NCBI RefSeq assembly: GCF_029382225.1
Contig: NZ_JARLTC010000051.1
Span: 1 to 48,754 of the forward strand
Length of the DNA: 48,754 nt
Reading direction: 5' to 3'
Source of the DNA: Spongiactinospora sp. TRM90649
GTDB lineage: Bacteria > Actinomycetota > Actinomycetes > Streptosporangiales > Streptosporangiaceae
In this document: one piece after another, positions 16,646 through 25,067 of the stretch
How positions within the stretch are numbered: the first letter of the stretch is position 1
Layout: each line of letters opens with the position of its first letter
Made by a program: the position numbers and the translations under genes
The notes under the pieces: generated by a model
Told to the model about the DNA's origin: nothing
The model's database searches: none
Seen by the model: only the letters and a program-made list of their open reading frames with translations

Positions 16646-17788
16646 ATGCAGGTGATCGACTGGGATCTCGCCGTCTCCACCGGAACGCGCCTGGTGCGCC
16701 CTGGCCCGCAGGTGACCCGTGAGGAGGCCCGGCAGGCCGTGGCCGACCTGCGCAGGGCGTCCCGCGAGGCCGAGGGCCACGTGCGCGAGTTCACCCGGAT
16801 CGACGGGGGAGCCGCGCCACAGGCGGCGACCATCGTCGACCGTCCCGGGTGGATCAAGGCCAACGTCGCGGGCTTCCGCGTCGTCCTCGAACCTCTCACG
16901 CGTCGCATGTCCGAGTCCGCGAACGGCCGTCCTCCCGCGATCGTGGCGGCGGTCGGCTCACGCGTCACCGGGGTGGAGGTCGGCGCCGTCCTGGCGTTCC
17001 TTGCCTCCCGGGTGCTCGGGCAGTACGAGCTGTTCCTGCCGCCCGACCCGTCGGGCAAGGCGCCCACCGGGCGGCTGACCCTCGTCGCCCCCAACATCGT
17101 CAACGCCGAGCGCGAGCTGGGCGTCGTGCCCGGCGACTTCCGGCTGTGGGTCTGCCTGCACGAGGAGACCCACCGGGTGCAGTTCACCGGCGTGCCCTGG
17201 CTGCGGGAGTACGTCCGGTCGCAGATGACCGAGTTCCTGCTCGCCGCCGACCTCGACCTGACCACCCTGCTCGACCGGCTGCGCTCCGCCGCCGACGCGG
17301 TGGCCGACGCCGTGCGCGGCGGCGAGGGCAACCTGATCGACGCCATCCAGACCCCCGAGCAGAAGCAGATCCTGGAGCGCCTGACCGCCGTGATGACCCT
17401 CGTCGAGGGCCACGGCGACTATGTGATGGACTCCGTGGGCCCGTCGGTGGTGCCCACCGTGGCCGACATCCGCGCCAAGTTCCAGCACCGCAGGGAGGGC
17501 GGCTCGCGGCTCGACCGCACGCTGCGCCGCCTGCTCGGCATCGACCTGAAGATGAAGCAGTACGCCGAAGGCGCGGCGTTCGTCCGCACCGTGGTCGCGC
17601 AGGTCGGGATGGACGGCTTCAACAAGGTCTGGGGCAGCCCCGAGACCCTGCCCACGCAGCAGGAGATCGCCGACCCCGCGCGCTGGATCGCCCGGGTGGC
17701 GACCACCCCGGCGCTCGGCTCGGAGGGCGGCAACGGCCACGTCAACGGCGCCGGGCGGGAGATCGACCCCTCTCCGCCCGCGGAGTAG
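16646..17788 (+). CDS. zinc-dependent metalloprotease (DUF2342 / F420-biosynthesis-associated family)
   Basis: A 380-residue soluble zincin-like protein. The active-site HEETH is in LWVCLHEETHRVQFTG, and the downstream glutamate-bearing stretch MTLVEGHGDYVMD fits the third ligand region. It begins VIDWDLAVSTGTRLVRPGP, the usual N-terminus of this actinobacterial family. The family is named after its co-occurrence with F420 genes; its substrate is unknown, and no F420 gene is seen here. ATG 16646 has GGTGG 5 nt upstream. It lies 7 bases before tilS, as in other actinobacteria. Confidence 0.88.
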   Translation: MQVIDWDLAVSTGTRLVRPGPQVTREEARQAVADLRRASREAEGHVREFTRIDGGAAPQAATIVDRPGWIKANVAGFRVVLEPLTRRMSESANGRPPAIVAAVGSRVTGVEVGAVLAFLASRVLGQYELFLPPDPSGKAPTGRLTLVAPNIVNAERELGVVPGDFRLWVCLHEETHRVQFTGVPWLREYVRSQMTEFLLAADLDLTTLLDRLRSAADAVADAVRGGEGNLIDAIQTPEQKQILERLTAVMTLVEGHGDYVMDSVGPSVVPTVADIRAKFQHRREGGSRLDRTLRRLLGIDLKMKQYAEGAAFVRTVVAQVGMDGFNKVWGSPETLPTQQEIADPARWIARVATTPALGSEGGNGHVNGAGREIDPSPPAE

Positions 17789-17795
17789 GGGCCCG

Positions 17796-18827
17796 TTGGG
17801 GCCGCGTCCCGCCGTCGCCGACGTCCGCCGCGCGGTCCGCGCGGCGCTCGCGGACCTGCCGGCGGGATCCCTGGCGCTGGTCGCGGCCAGCGGAGGCGCC
17901 GACTCCCTGGCCCTGGCCGCCGCCACCGGCTTCGAGGCCCCGCGCGCCGGGCTGCGCGCGGGGCTGGTGACCGTCGACCACGGCCTCCAGGACGGCTCGG
18001 CGGCCCGCGCCGCCACCGTCGTGGAGCTGGCCGCCGGGCTGGGGCTCGATCCGGCCGAGGCGATCCGCGTAGAGGTGGGCCGGGCGGGCGGTCCGGAGGC
18101 CGCCGCGCGCCAGGCGCGCTACGCGGCGCTGGAAGGGGCCGCGAAGCGCCTGGGGGCCGCCGCCGTCCTGCTCGGGCACACCCTGGACGATCAGGCCGAG
18201 ACGGTGCTGCTGGGGCTCGCGCGCGGCAGCGGGGTCCGGTCGCTGTCGGGGATGGCGGCCCGGTCGGGGCTGTACCTGCGCCCGCTGCTCGGCCTTTCCC
18301 GGAGCACCACGCGCGCGGCCTGCGCAGCCCTGGACCTGACGCCGTGGGACGACCCGCACAACGAGGACGCCAGGTTCACCCGGGTGCGCGTCCGCGGGCG
18401 GGTGCTGCCGGTGCTGGAGTCCGAACTGGGGCCGGGGATCGCCGACGCGCTCGCCCGTACGGCGGTGCTGTGCCGGGAGGACGCTGACGCGCTCGACGCC
18501 TGGGCCGGATCGGCCTACGCGAACGCCCGGGTGGATTTCGCTTGTAGCGATATCGCCGAGGGCCCTTCCGCCGCCCGGGAGGGCGGCGAGGGCGTGGCAT
18601 TGGCCGTATCCGAGGTCGAGGGGCTGCCCGCCGCCGTGCGGCGGCGGGTTCTGCGGCGCGCGGCGATCGAGGCCGGGTCGCCGCCCGGTACGCTGTCGGC
18701 CGCCCACGTGCTGGAGATCGACAAACTGGTCGCCGGGTGGCGCGGGCAGCGCGGGATCGACCTACCCGGGGGCGTCGCCGCCGTTCGCCGGTGTGGCACC
18801 CTGATACTCGCCAGGAAGCCCGGCTGA
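17796..18827 (+). CDS. tilS: tRNA(Ile)-lysidine synthetase
   Basis: A 343-residue enzyme that attaches lysine to C34 of the AUA-reading tRNA-Ile, changing both codon and amino-acid specificity. The PP-loop is ASGGADSLALA (about residues 30-40); other marks are VDHGLQ, ARYAALE, LGHTLDDQAETVLLGLARGSG, RPLLG and WDDPHNED. The C-terminal part (LPAAVRRRVLRRAA) is the tRNA-binding segment. The start is TTG, 7 bases after the metalloprotease stop, with AGGGG upstream. Essential in most bacteria. Confidence 0.94.
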   Translation: MGPRPAVADVRRAVRAALADLPAGSLALVAASGGADSLALAAATGFEAPRAGLRAGLVTVDHGLQDGSAARAATVVELAAGLGLDPAEAIRVEVGRAGGPEAAARQARYAALEGAAKRLGAAAVLLGHTLDDQAETVLLGLARGSGVRSLSGMAARSGLYLRPLLGLSRSTTRAACAALDLTPWDDPHNEDARFTRVRVRGRVLPVLESELGPGIADALARTAVLCREDADALDAWAGSAYANARVDFACSDIAEGPSAAREGGEGVALAVSEVEGLPAAVRRRVLRRAAIEAGSPPGTLSAAHVLEIDKLVAGWRGQRGIDLPGGVAAVRRCGTLILARKPG

Positions 18828-18863
18828 GCCGGGCGAGCGCGCGACGCGAAGGAAACACCCCAG

Positions 18864-19442
18864 GTGGACGCAGCCGACATGGGCCGTGACCTGGAGCGGG
18901 TCCTCATCACCGAGGACGAGCTCCGGACGAAGATCAAGGAAATCGCCGGCAAGATCGACGCGGACTACGCGGGCAGGGACCTCCTCATCGTCGGAGTCCT
19001 CAAGGGCGCGGTCATGGTCATGGCCGACCTGGCCAGGGCGCTGCGCGTCCCGGTGGAGATGGACTGGATGGCCGTCTCCTCCTACGGGGCGGGCACCAAG
19101 ACCTCCGGGGTGGTCCGGGTCCTGAAGGACCTCGACACCGACATCGCCGGGCGCGACGTGCTGGTGGTGGAGGACATCATCGACTCCGGCCTGACGCTGT
19201 CGTGGCTGGTCCGCAACCTGCGCTCGCGCAACCCCGCCTCGGTGGAGATCTGCGCGGCGGTCCGCAAGCCGGATGCCATCAAGGTGCCGATCGATGTGAA
19301 ATATGTGGGTTTCGACATCCCCAACGAGTTCGTGATCGGCTACGGCCTCGACTATGCCGAGCGGTACCGAAACCTGCCCTTCATCGGCACCCTCGCACCC
19401 CACGTGTACGGCGGAGACGGAAAAACCACTGAAAAGCGGTAA
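18864..19442 (+). CDS. hpt: hypoxanthine phosphoribosyltransferase
   Basis: A 192-residue purine-salvage enzyme making IMP or GMP from hypoxanthine or guanine and PRPP. The PRPP-binding motif is VLVVEDIIDSGLTL; other marks are GVLKGAVMVMADLAR, the flexible-loop SSYGAGTKTSG and VGFDIPNEFVIGYGLDYAERYR. GTG start with AAGGAAA upstream. The tilS-hpt-ftsH order is widely conserved. Confidence 0.95.
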   Translation: MDAADMGRDLERVLITEDELRTKIKEIAGKIDADYAGRDLLIVGVLKGAVMVMADLARALRVPVEMDWMAVSSYGAGTKTSGVVRVLKDLDTDIAGRDVLVVEDIIDSGLTLSWLVRNLRSRNPASVEICAAVRKPDAIKVPIDVKYVGFDIPNEFVIGYGLDYAERYRNLPFIGTLAPHVYGGDGKTTEKR

Positions 19443-19734
19443 TCCGAAACCACCGTTAATACGCTCTGGGCGAAGTGAAGCCCGGCAAACCCTGACATTG
19501 GTGGCGGTCGCCGGGAACACTGCCACGCCTGACGTACGTTGGTAGGGCAGACGGTGAAGCCTGGGCAGTGTCCCTGCCCGGCGCACCGGTGTACCTTCTG
19601 ACTGCCCGAAGGTGACGCGCCGTCCCCGGCGGGTAGTCAGTTGGAGCGGTTAGGGATGCCGCGACCTCGGTGCGACTTGCCGGGGTGCCAGGCCTTGGTC
19701 AGGAAGGGACGGGCCCGCCGGGGTTCCGCATCGG
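19443..19734 (+). promoter_or_regulatory. hpt-ftsH intergenic region with a SigR/SigH-type promoter
   Basis: A 292-bp gap. At 19514-19519 is GGAACA and at 19538-19540 GTT, 18 nt apart, matching the GGAAY-N18-GTT promoter class read by the thiol-oxidative-stress sigma factors SigR (Streptomyces) and SigH (Mycobacterium). The same element at the same spacing precedes clpC. This gives ftsH a long leader of roughly 190 bases, with a small hairpin GGGCAG/CTGCCC near 19565-19580. A housekeeping promoter was not obvious. Confidence 0.55.
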
Positions 19735-21711
19735 ATGGATCTCAAGCGATTTACACGTGGGCCACTCCTGTGGATCCTGGGCATCGTCGTGCTGCTCCTG
19801 CTCGTCACCACCATGTGGAGCAGTGACGGCAATTTCGAGCGCACCGACACCTCGAAGGTCGTGAGCTGGATCAACGAGGGCAAGGTCAAGACGGCCAAGA
19901 TCATCGACAAGGACCAGCGCATCGAGGTCACGCTGACCGACGGCAAGCGCTACTACTCCTCGTGGGTGTCCGGCCAGGGTGTGCAGCTCGCGACCCAGCT
20001 CCAGCAGGCGAGTGACGCCAAGAGGCTGCAGAACGGCTACACCGTCGAGGTGCCGAGGGAGAACTTCCTGCTCGGCCTGCTGGTGAGCCTGCTGCCGCTG
20101 GTCATCGTGGTGCTGATCTTCCTGTTCATCATGAACCAGATGCAGGGCGGCGGCAGCCGGGTGATGAACTTCGGCAAGTCCAAGGCCAAGCTCATCACCA
20201 AGGACACCCCCAAGACCACGTTCGCCGACGTCGCGGGCGCCGACGAGGCCATCGAGGAGCTCCAGGAGATCAAGGAGTTCCTTCAGGCCCCGGCCAAGTT
20301 CCAGGCGATCGGCGCGAAGATCCCCAAGGGCGTGCTGCTGTACGGCCCGCCCGGCACCGGTAAGACCCTGCTCGCCAGGGCCGTCGCCGGCGAGGCCGGG
20401 GTGCCGTTCTACTCGATCTCGGGTTCCGACTTCGTGGAGATGTTCGTCGGTGTCGGCGCCTCCCGGGTCCGCGACCTGTTCGAGCAGGCCAAGGCCAACG
20501 CTCCGGCGATCATCTTCATCGACGAGATCGACGCGGTGGGCCGGCACCGCGGCGCGGGTCTCGGCGGCGGGCACGACGAGCGCGAGCAGACGCTGAACCA
20601 GCTCCTCGTGGAGATGGACGGCTTCGACGTCAAGGGCGGCGTGATCCTGATCGCGGCGACCAACCGGCCCGACATCCTCGACCCGGCGCTGCTGCGCCCG
20701 GGGCGTTTCGACCGGCAGGTCACGGTCGACCGTCCCGACCTGGAGGGCCGCAAGGGCATCCTGCGGGTGCACGGCCGGGGCAAGCCGTTCGCCGACGACG
20801 TCGACCTCGACGTCATCGCGCGCCGCACCCCGGGGTTCACCGGCGCCGACCTCGCCAACGTGATCAACGAGGCCGCGCTGCTCACCGCGCGCGCCGACCA
20901 GAAGCTCATCACGATGGACGTCCTTGAGGAGTCCATCGACCGCGTCATGGCCGGGCCCGAGCGCAAGTCCCGCGTGATGTCGGACAAGGAAAAGAAGATG
21001 ATCGCCTACCACGAGGGCGGTCACGCGCTGGTGGCGCACGCGCTGCCCAACTCCGACCCGGTGCACAAGATCACGATCTTGTCCCGGGGCCGGGCGCTGG
21101 GCTACACGATGACGCTGCCCATGGAGGACAAGTTCCTCGCCACCCGGTCGGAGATGATGGACCAGCTCGCCATGCTGCTCGGCGGGCGCGCGGCCGAGGA
21201 ACTGGTCTTCCACGAGCCGACCACCGGCGCTTCCAACGACATCGAGAAGGCCACCGCGGTGGCCCGGCGGATGGTCACCGAGTACGGCATGAGCGAACAG
21301 CTCGGCGCCCGCAAGTTCGGCACCGGCAACGCCGAGGTGTTCCTGGGTCGTGAGATGGGTCACGAGCGCGACTACTCCGAGAAGATCGCCTCGTCGATCG
21401 ACGAAGAGGTCCGCCGGATGATCGAATCGGCGCACGACCAGGCGTGGGAGATCCTGGTCGAGTACCGCGACGTGCTCGACAACCTGGTGCTGGAGCTGAT
21501 GGAGAAGGAGACCCTCTCGCGCGAGATGGTCCTGTCCATCTTCGCCCCGGTCGTGGTCAAGGAACACCGGCCGTCCTACGCCGGGTACGGCAAGCGCCTG
21601 CCGTCCGACCGCCCGCCCGTGCTGACCCGCAAGGAGCAGAGCGGCAACGGCGCGCTCACCCCCGGCCCCGGCATGGAGCCGAAGGACGCCATCCCCCGAG
21701 ACGGGGTCTGA
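19735..21711 (+). CDS. ftsH: ATP-dependent membrane zinc metalloprotease FtsH
   Basis: A 658-residue quality-control protease. Two membrane helices (about residues 10-28 and 110-133) flank a periplasmic domain. The AAA+ domain has Walker A GPPGTGKT, Walker B IIFIDEIDA and the SRH region (AATNRPDILDPALLRPGRFDRQ). The protease domain has the zinc site HEGGH. The MNFGKSKAKLI segment before the AAA domain is typical. It degrades damaged membrane proteins and short-lived regulators. The ATG has no strong ribosome site. folE begins 2 bases after the stop, so the folate genes may be co-transcribed with it. Confidence 0.97.
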   Translation: MDLKRFTRGPLLWILGIVVLLLLVTTMWSSDGNFERTDTSKVVSWINEGKVKTAKIIDKDQRIEVTLTDGKRYYSSWVSGQGVQLATQLQQASDAKRLQNGYTVEVPRENFLLGLLVSLLPLVIVVLIFLFIMNQMQGGGSRVMNFGKSKAKLITKDTPKTTFADVAGADEAIEELQEIKEFLQAPAKFQAIGAKIPKGVLLYGPPGTGKTLLARAVAGEAGVPFYSISGSDFVEMFVGVGASRVRDLFEQAKANAPAIIFIDEIDAVGRHRGAGLGGGHDEREQTLNQLLVEMDGFDVKGGVILIAATNRPDILDPALLRPGRFDRQVTVDRPDLEGRKGILRVHGRGKPFADDVDLDVIARRTPGFTGADLANVINEAALLTARADQKLITMDVLEESIDRVMAGPERKSRVMSDKEKKMIAYHEGGHALVAHALPNSDPVHKITILSRGRALGYTMTLPMEDKFLATRSEMMDQLAMLLGGRAAEELVFHEPTTGASNDIEKATAVARRMVTEYGMSEQLGARKFGTGNAEVFLGREMGHERDYSEKIASSIDEEVRRMIESAHDQAWEILVEYRDVLDNLVLELMEKETLSREMVLSIFAPVVVKEHRPSYAGYGKRLPSDRPPVLTRKEQSGNGALTPGPGMEPKDAIPRDGV

Positions 21712-21713
21712 GC

Positions 21714-22310
21714 GTGTCCGACGCTTACGAAGAGGAACCCCTGAAGGTCGATTCGGCCCGGATCGAGAAGGCGATTCGCGAGATCCTCATCGCGATCGGC
21801 GAAGATCCGGACCGGGACGGCCTTCAGGAGACCCCGGCCCGGGTCGCCCGCGCCTACGCGGAGCAGTTCGCCGGGCTGGGCCAGAAGCCGCGAGACGTGC
21901 TGACCACCATCTTCGACGCCGACCACGACGAGATGGTGCTGGTCCGCGACATCGAGGTCTACTCCACCTGTGAGCACCACCTGGTGCCCTTCCACGGGGT
22001 GGCGCACGTGGGCTACATCCCCAACGTCAAGGGGCAGATCACCGGGCTGTCCAAGCTGGCCCGGCTGATCGACGTCTACGCCCGCCGTCCCCAGGTCCAG
22101 GAGCGGATGACCTCCCAGATCGCCGACGCGCTGACGGAGGTCCTGGAGCCGCGCGGGGTCATCGTGGTGGTCGAATGCGAACACCTGTGCATGACCATGC
22201 GCGGAGTGCGTAAACCGGGCGCCAAGACGATCACCTCGGCCGTCCGCGGCAGCTTCCGCGACAGCGACAAGACCAGGGCCGAGGCCATGTCGCTGATCAT
22301 CGGCCGCTGA
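21714..22310 (+). CDS. folE: GTP cyclohydrolase I
   Basis: A 198-residue enzyme converting GTP to 7,8-dihydroneopterin triphosphate, the first step of folate synthesis. Zinc and active-site marks are EVYSTCEHHLVPFHG and VVECEHLCMTMRG; ITGLSKLARLIDVYARRPQVQERM is the family core. It begins at GTG 21714, two bases after the ftsH stop; the GTG fits the family N-terminus length. Confidence 0.96.
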   Translation: MSDAYEEEPLKVDSARIEKAIREILIAIGEDPDRDGLQETPARVARAYAEQFAGLGQKPRDVLTTIFDADHDEMVLVRDIEVYSTCEHHLVPFHGVAHVGYIPNVKGQITGLSKLARLIDVYARRPQVQERMTSQIADALTEVLEPRGVIVVVECEHLCMTMRGVRKPGAKTITSAVRGSFRDSDKTRAEAMSLIIGR

Positions 22311-22413
22311 ACGCCCGCCACGACCCCGGGGGCGCGCGCCCCGAGGCGATTCGTTATCCACAACGTGGACCCACGGGGTCGATGGGCGGCGGCGACGACC
22401 TAGGCTTGTCCGC

Positions 22414-23268
22414 ATGACCACATGGAGCGTCCCCGCAATGCCCGTCGAGGAGCGGTGCCTGGTCATGGGCGTGGTCAACGTCACGCCCGACTCCTTCTCC
22501 GACGGCGGGCAGTGGTTCGACGAGAGGGCGGCGATCCGGCACGGCCACGAGCTGGTGCGTCAGGGCGCCGACATCGTCGACGTGGGCGGTGAGTCCACCC
22601 GCCCGGGAGCGGCCCGGGTGTCCCTTGAGGAGGAACTGGCCAGAGTGGTGCCCGTGATCCGTGAGCTGGCCGCGGCCGGCGTCACGGTCAGCGTCGACAC
22701 CATGCGCGCCGAGGTCGCCCAGGCGGCCGTGGAGGTCGGGGCCAGGCTCGTCAACGACGTCAGCGGAGGGCTGGCCGACCCGGCCATGCCGCGCGTGGTG
22801 GCCGCCGCGGGCGTGCCCTACGTCGTGATGCACTGGCGTGGCCACAGCCACGACATGGACAACCGCGCGATCTACGCCGACGTGGTGACCGAGGTCCGCG
22901 AAGAACTCGCCAAGCGCGTCGATCTGGTGCTCGCCGAAGGCGTCGCCGAAGAGCAGATCGTGCTCGACCCGGGTCTCGGGTTCGCCAAGCACGCCGAGCA
23001 CAACTGGAGCCTGATGGCCGGTCTCGATCGCTTGGCCGAGCTGGGATACCCCCTGCTCATCGGAGCCTCGCGGAAACGCTTCCTCGGGCGCCTGCTGGCG
23101 GCCCCCGACGGCACCCCCCGCCCGTTCGACGGCAGCGACGCCGCCACGGCCGCGGTCACCGCGCTGGCGGCGCGGGCCGGCGCCTGGTGCGTGCGGGTGC
23201 ACCAGGTGGCGGCCAACGCCGACGCCGTGCGCGTGGCCGCGGCATGGAACCGTGGAGGAGGCAGATGA
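22414..23268 (+). CDS. folP: dihydropteroate synthase
   Basis: A 284-residue TIM-barrel enzyme joining p-aminobenzoate to dihydropterin pyrophosphate; it is the sulfonamide target. Signatures are MGVVNVTPDSFSDGG and DIVDVGGESTRPGA, with SVDTMRAEVA, NDVSGG, LDPGLGF and LIGASRKRF further on. A -10-like TAGGCT (22401-22406) ends 7 nt before the ATG and no ribosome site is present, so it is probably leaderless. Its stop overlaps the next start (ATGA). Confidence 0.96.
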   Translation: MTTWSVPAMPVEERCLVMGVVNVTPDSFSDGGQWFDERAAIRHGHELVRQGADIVDVGGESTRPGAARVSLEEELARVVPVIRELAAAGVTVSVDTMRAEVAQAAVEVGARLVNDVSGGLADPAMPRVVAAAGVPYVVMHWRGHSHDMDNRAIYADVVTEVREELAKRVDLVLAEGVAEEQIVLDPGLGFAKHAEHNWSLMAGLDRLAELGYPLLIGASRKRFLGRLLAAPDGTPRPFDGSDAATAAVTALAARAGAWCVRVHQVAANADAVRVAAAWNRGGGR

Positions 23269-23711
23269 GCGTCGACACGGCGGCCGTCGAGACGGCCAAC
23301 CAGGAGTTCTACTCCGCCATCGAGGAGGCCGACCTCGACCGGATGACCGACATCTGGGCCCAGGACGCCGAAGGGCTGCGGGTGAGCTGCGTGCACCCCG
23401 GCTGGCCGATGCTGAGCGGGCGCGGCGAGGTGCTCCGCTCCTGGGCGCTGATCATGGCCAACACGCCCTACATCCAGTTCGTCCTGACCGACGTCAGCAC
23501 CACCATCTTCGGCGACGTCGCGGTGCTGACCTGCGCCGAGAACATCCTGACGGCCGGCGACGAGGGCGAGTCCAGCTTCGCCGCGGGCAAGGTCGTCGCC
23601 AGCAACACGTTCGTCAAGACCTCCGAGGGCTGGCGGCTGTGGATGCACCACGGCTCACCGGTGCTGCACGGCGACGACGACGACGAGGAGGACGAGGAGG
23701 AGACCGCGTGA
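23265..23711 (+). CDS. SnoaL/NTF2-like protein coupled to the folate operon
   Basis: A 148-residue NTF2-fold protein (AVETANQEFYSAIEEADLDRMTDIWAQDAE, HPGWPMLSGRGEVLRSWALIM, TFVKTSEGWRLWMHHGSPV) ending in a highly acidic tail of Asp/Glu. Such folds bind small hydrophobic ligands or act as isomerases or hydrolases. It overlaps folP by ATGA and folB by GTGA, so its translation is coupled to both and a role near pterin chemistry is plausible, though unproven. GGAGGAG precedes the ATG. Confidence 0.85.
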   Translation: MSVDTAAVETANQEFYSAIEEADLDRMTDIWAQDAEGLRVSCVHPGWPMLSGRGEVLRSWALIMANTPYIQFVLTDVSTTIFGDVAVLTCAENILTAGDEGESSFAAGKVVASNTFVKTSEGWRLWMHHGSPVLHGDDDDEEDEEETA

Positions 23712-24085
23712 CCCTTGAGGCCGACGACACCATCACGCTCACCGGCCTGCGCGCCCGGGGGTTCCACGGCGTGCTGCCCGAGGAGCGGCGGCTCGGCCAG
23801 GAGTTCGTGGTCGACGTCACGCTGTTCCTCGACACCGCCCCCGCCGCCGCGGGCGACGACCTGGCCAAGACGGCCGACTACGGCGAGCTTGCCGTCCGGC
23901 TGGCGGCGGTCGTGGCGGGCGAGCCGGTCGATCTGATCGAGACCCTCGCGGCCCGCCTGGCCGACGTGTGCTTCCAGATCTCGCCGCTGGTGGAGGCGGC
24001 GCGGGTGAGCGTGCACAAGCCCGCCGCCCCGATCCCGGTGCCCTTCGACGACGTCGTCGTCACGATCACCAGGAGCCGTCCGTGA
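23708..24085 (+). CDS. folB: dihydroneopterin aldolase
   Basis: A 125-residue enzyme splitting dihydroneopterin to hydroxymethyl-dihydropterin and glycolaldehyde. Marks are LTGLRARGFHGVLPEERRLGQEFVVDV, KTADYGELA, LIETLAARLADVC and the C-terminal VSVHKPAAPI. GTG start overlapping the preceding stop by 4 bases and its own stop overlapping folK in the same way. Confidence 0.94.
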   Translation: MTLEADDTITLTGLRARGFHGVLPEERRLGQEFVVDVTLFLDTAPAAAGDDLAKTADYGELAVRLAAVVAGEPVDLIETLAARLADVCFQISPLVEAARVSVHKPAAPIPVPFDDVVVTITRSRP

Positions 24086-24582
24086 GAGTCGCGCTGGCCC
24101 TGGGCAGCAACCTGGGCAACCGCTTCGACACCCTGCAGGGGGCGGTGGACGCCCTGTTCGACGCCCCCGGCCTGACCTTCGTGGCGATCTCCCCGGTCTA
24201 CGAGACCGATCCGGTGGGCGGCCCTGAGCAGGGCCCCTACCTGAACGCCGTCGTGATCGCCGAGACCACCCTCGAACCCCGGGCGCTGCTGGAGCGCGCG
24301 CAGAGCGTGGAAGACTCCTTCGGACGCCGCCGCGCCGAGCGCTGGGGCCCCCGCACGCTCGACATCGACCTGATCGCCGCCGGCGACCACGTGCTCGACG
24401 ACCCCCGGCTCACCCTGCCCCACCCCCGCGCCCACGAGCGCGCGTTCGTGCTGGTGCCGTGGGCGGACGCCGAGCCCGGCGCGGTGCTCCCCGGCCACGG
24501 CTCGGTCGCCGAACTGGCCGCCGCGTCCGACACCCGGGGCGTGCGCCGACTGACCGACCGCACCCTCCAGGTGCCGATGTGA
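24082..24582 (+). CDS. folK: 6-hydroxymethyl-7,8-dihydropterin pyrophosphokinase
   Basis: A 166-residue kinase that pyrophosphorylates the pterin just before folP acts. Signatures: ALALGSNLGNRFDTLQGAVDAL, SPVYETDPVGGPEQGPYLNAVV and RRRAERWGPRTLDIDLIAAGD, followed by LPHPRAHERAFVLVPWAD. GTG start overlapping the folB stop (GTGA). Confidence 0.96.
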   Translation: MRVALALGSNLGNRFDTLQGAVDALFDAPGLTFVAISPVYETDPVGGPEQGPYLNAVVIAETTLEPRALLERAQSVEDSFGRRRAERWGPRTLDIDLIAAGDHVLDDPRLTLPHPRAHERAFVLVPWADAEPGAVLPGHGSVAELAAASDTRGVRRLTDRTLQVPM

Positions 24583-24604
24583 CTCACCGAGGAGGGGAAT
24601 CCGG

Positions 24605-25060
24605 GTGAAGACCACCCGACCGGCGGTGCTGGTCGCCGTCCTCGCCGTCGTGGGGCTGCTGACCTGGCTCATCCTCCAGCGGAGCTACTCCATCCTGCCC
24701 AACGTCCCCTGGACCGCCATCCCCACGATGCTGCTGCTCGCCATCGGCGAGGTGGTCAGCGCGGTCGCCACCCGCAACCGTATCCAGCGCAAACCCGACA
24801 CCAAGCCGGTGGAGCCGCTGGCCGTCGCCCGGCTCGCCGCGCTGGCCAAGGCGTCGGCCTACGCGGGCGCGGTGTTCGGCGGGGTGTTCGCCGGGTTCGT
24901 CCTGCACGTCATCGAGTTCCTCGAACAGGAGGTGCCGCAGCGCGACTTCTTCGTCGCCGGAGGGTCGCTGCTGGCCTGCGTGCTGCTGATCTGCGCCGCG
25001 CTGTTCCTGGAGTACTGCTGCCGCATCCCGGAGGACGACCGCGACGACCAACCCAGATGA
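24605..25060 (+). CDS. DUF3180 membrane protein
   Basis: A 151-residue integral membrane protein with four predicted helices (about residues 7-25, 34-52, 80-103, 117-138). This is the DUF3180 family, which regularly follows folK in actinobacteria and has no known function. GTG start with GAGGAGGGGAAT upstream; 22 bases after folK, so part of the operon. It converges on the nuoD-like gene 7 bases later. Confidence 0.88.
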   Translation: MKTTRPAVLVAVLAVVGLLTWLILQRSYSILPNVPWTAIPTMLLLAIGEVVSAVATRNRIQRKPDTKPVEPLAVARLAALAKASAYAGAVFGGVFAGFVLHVIEFLEQEVPQRDFFVAGGSLLACVLLICAALFLEYCCRIPEDDRDDQPR

Positions 25061-25067
25061 CGGCTGA

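Noticed and set aside
14573..16780. 735-codon minus-strand frame extending the pyrophosphatase N-terminally
   Set aside because: Only the last 164 codons match the enzyme. The rest is antisense to dacB, and a good ribosome site and GTG at 15067 mark the true start.
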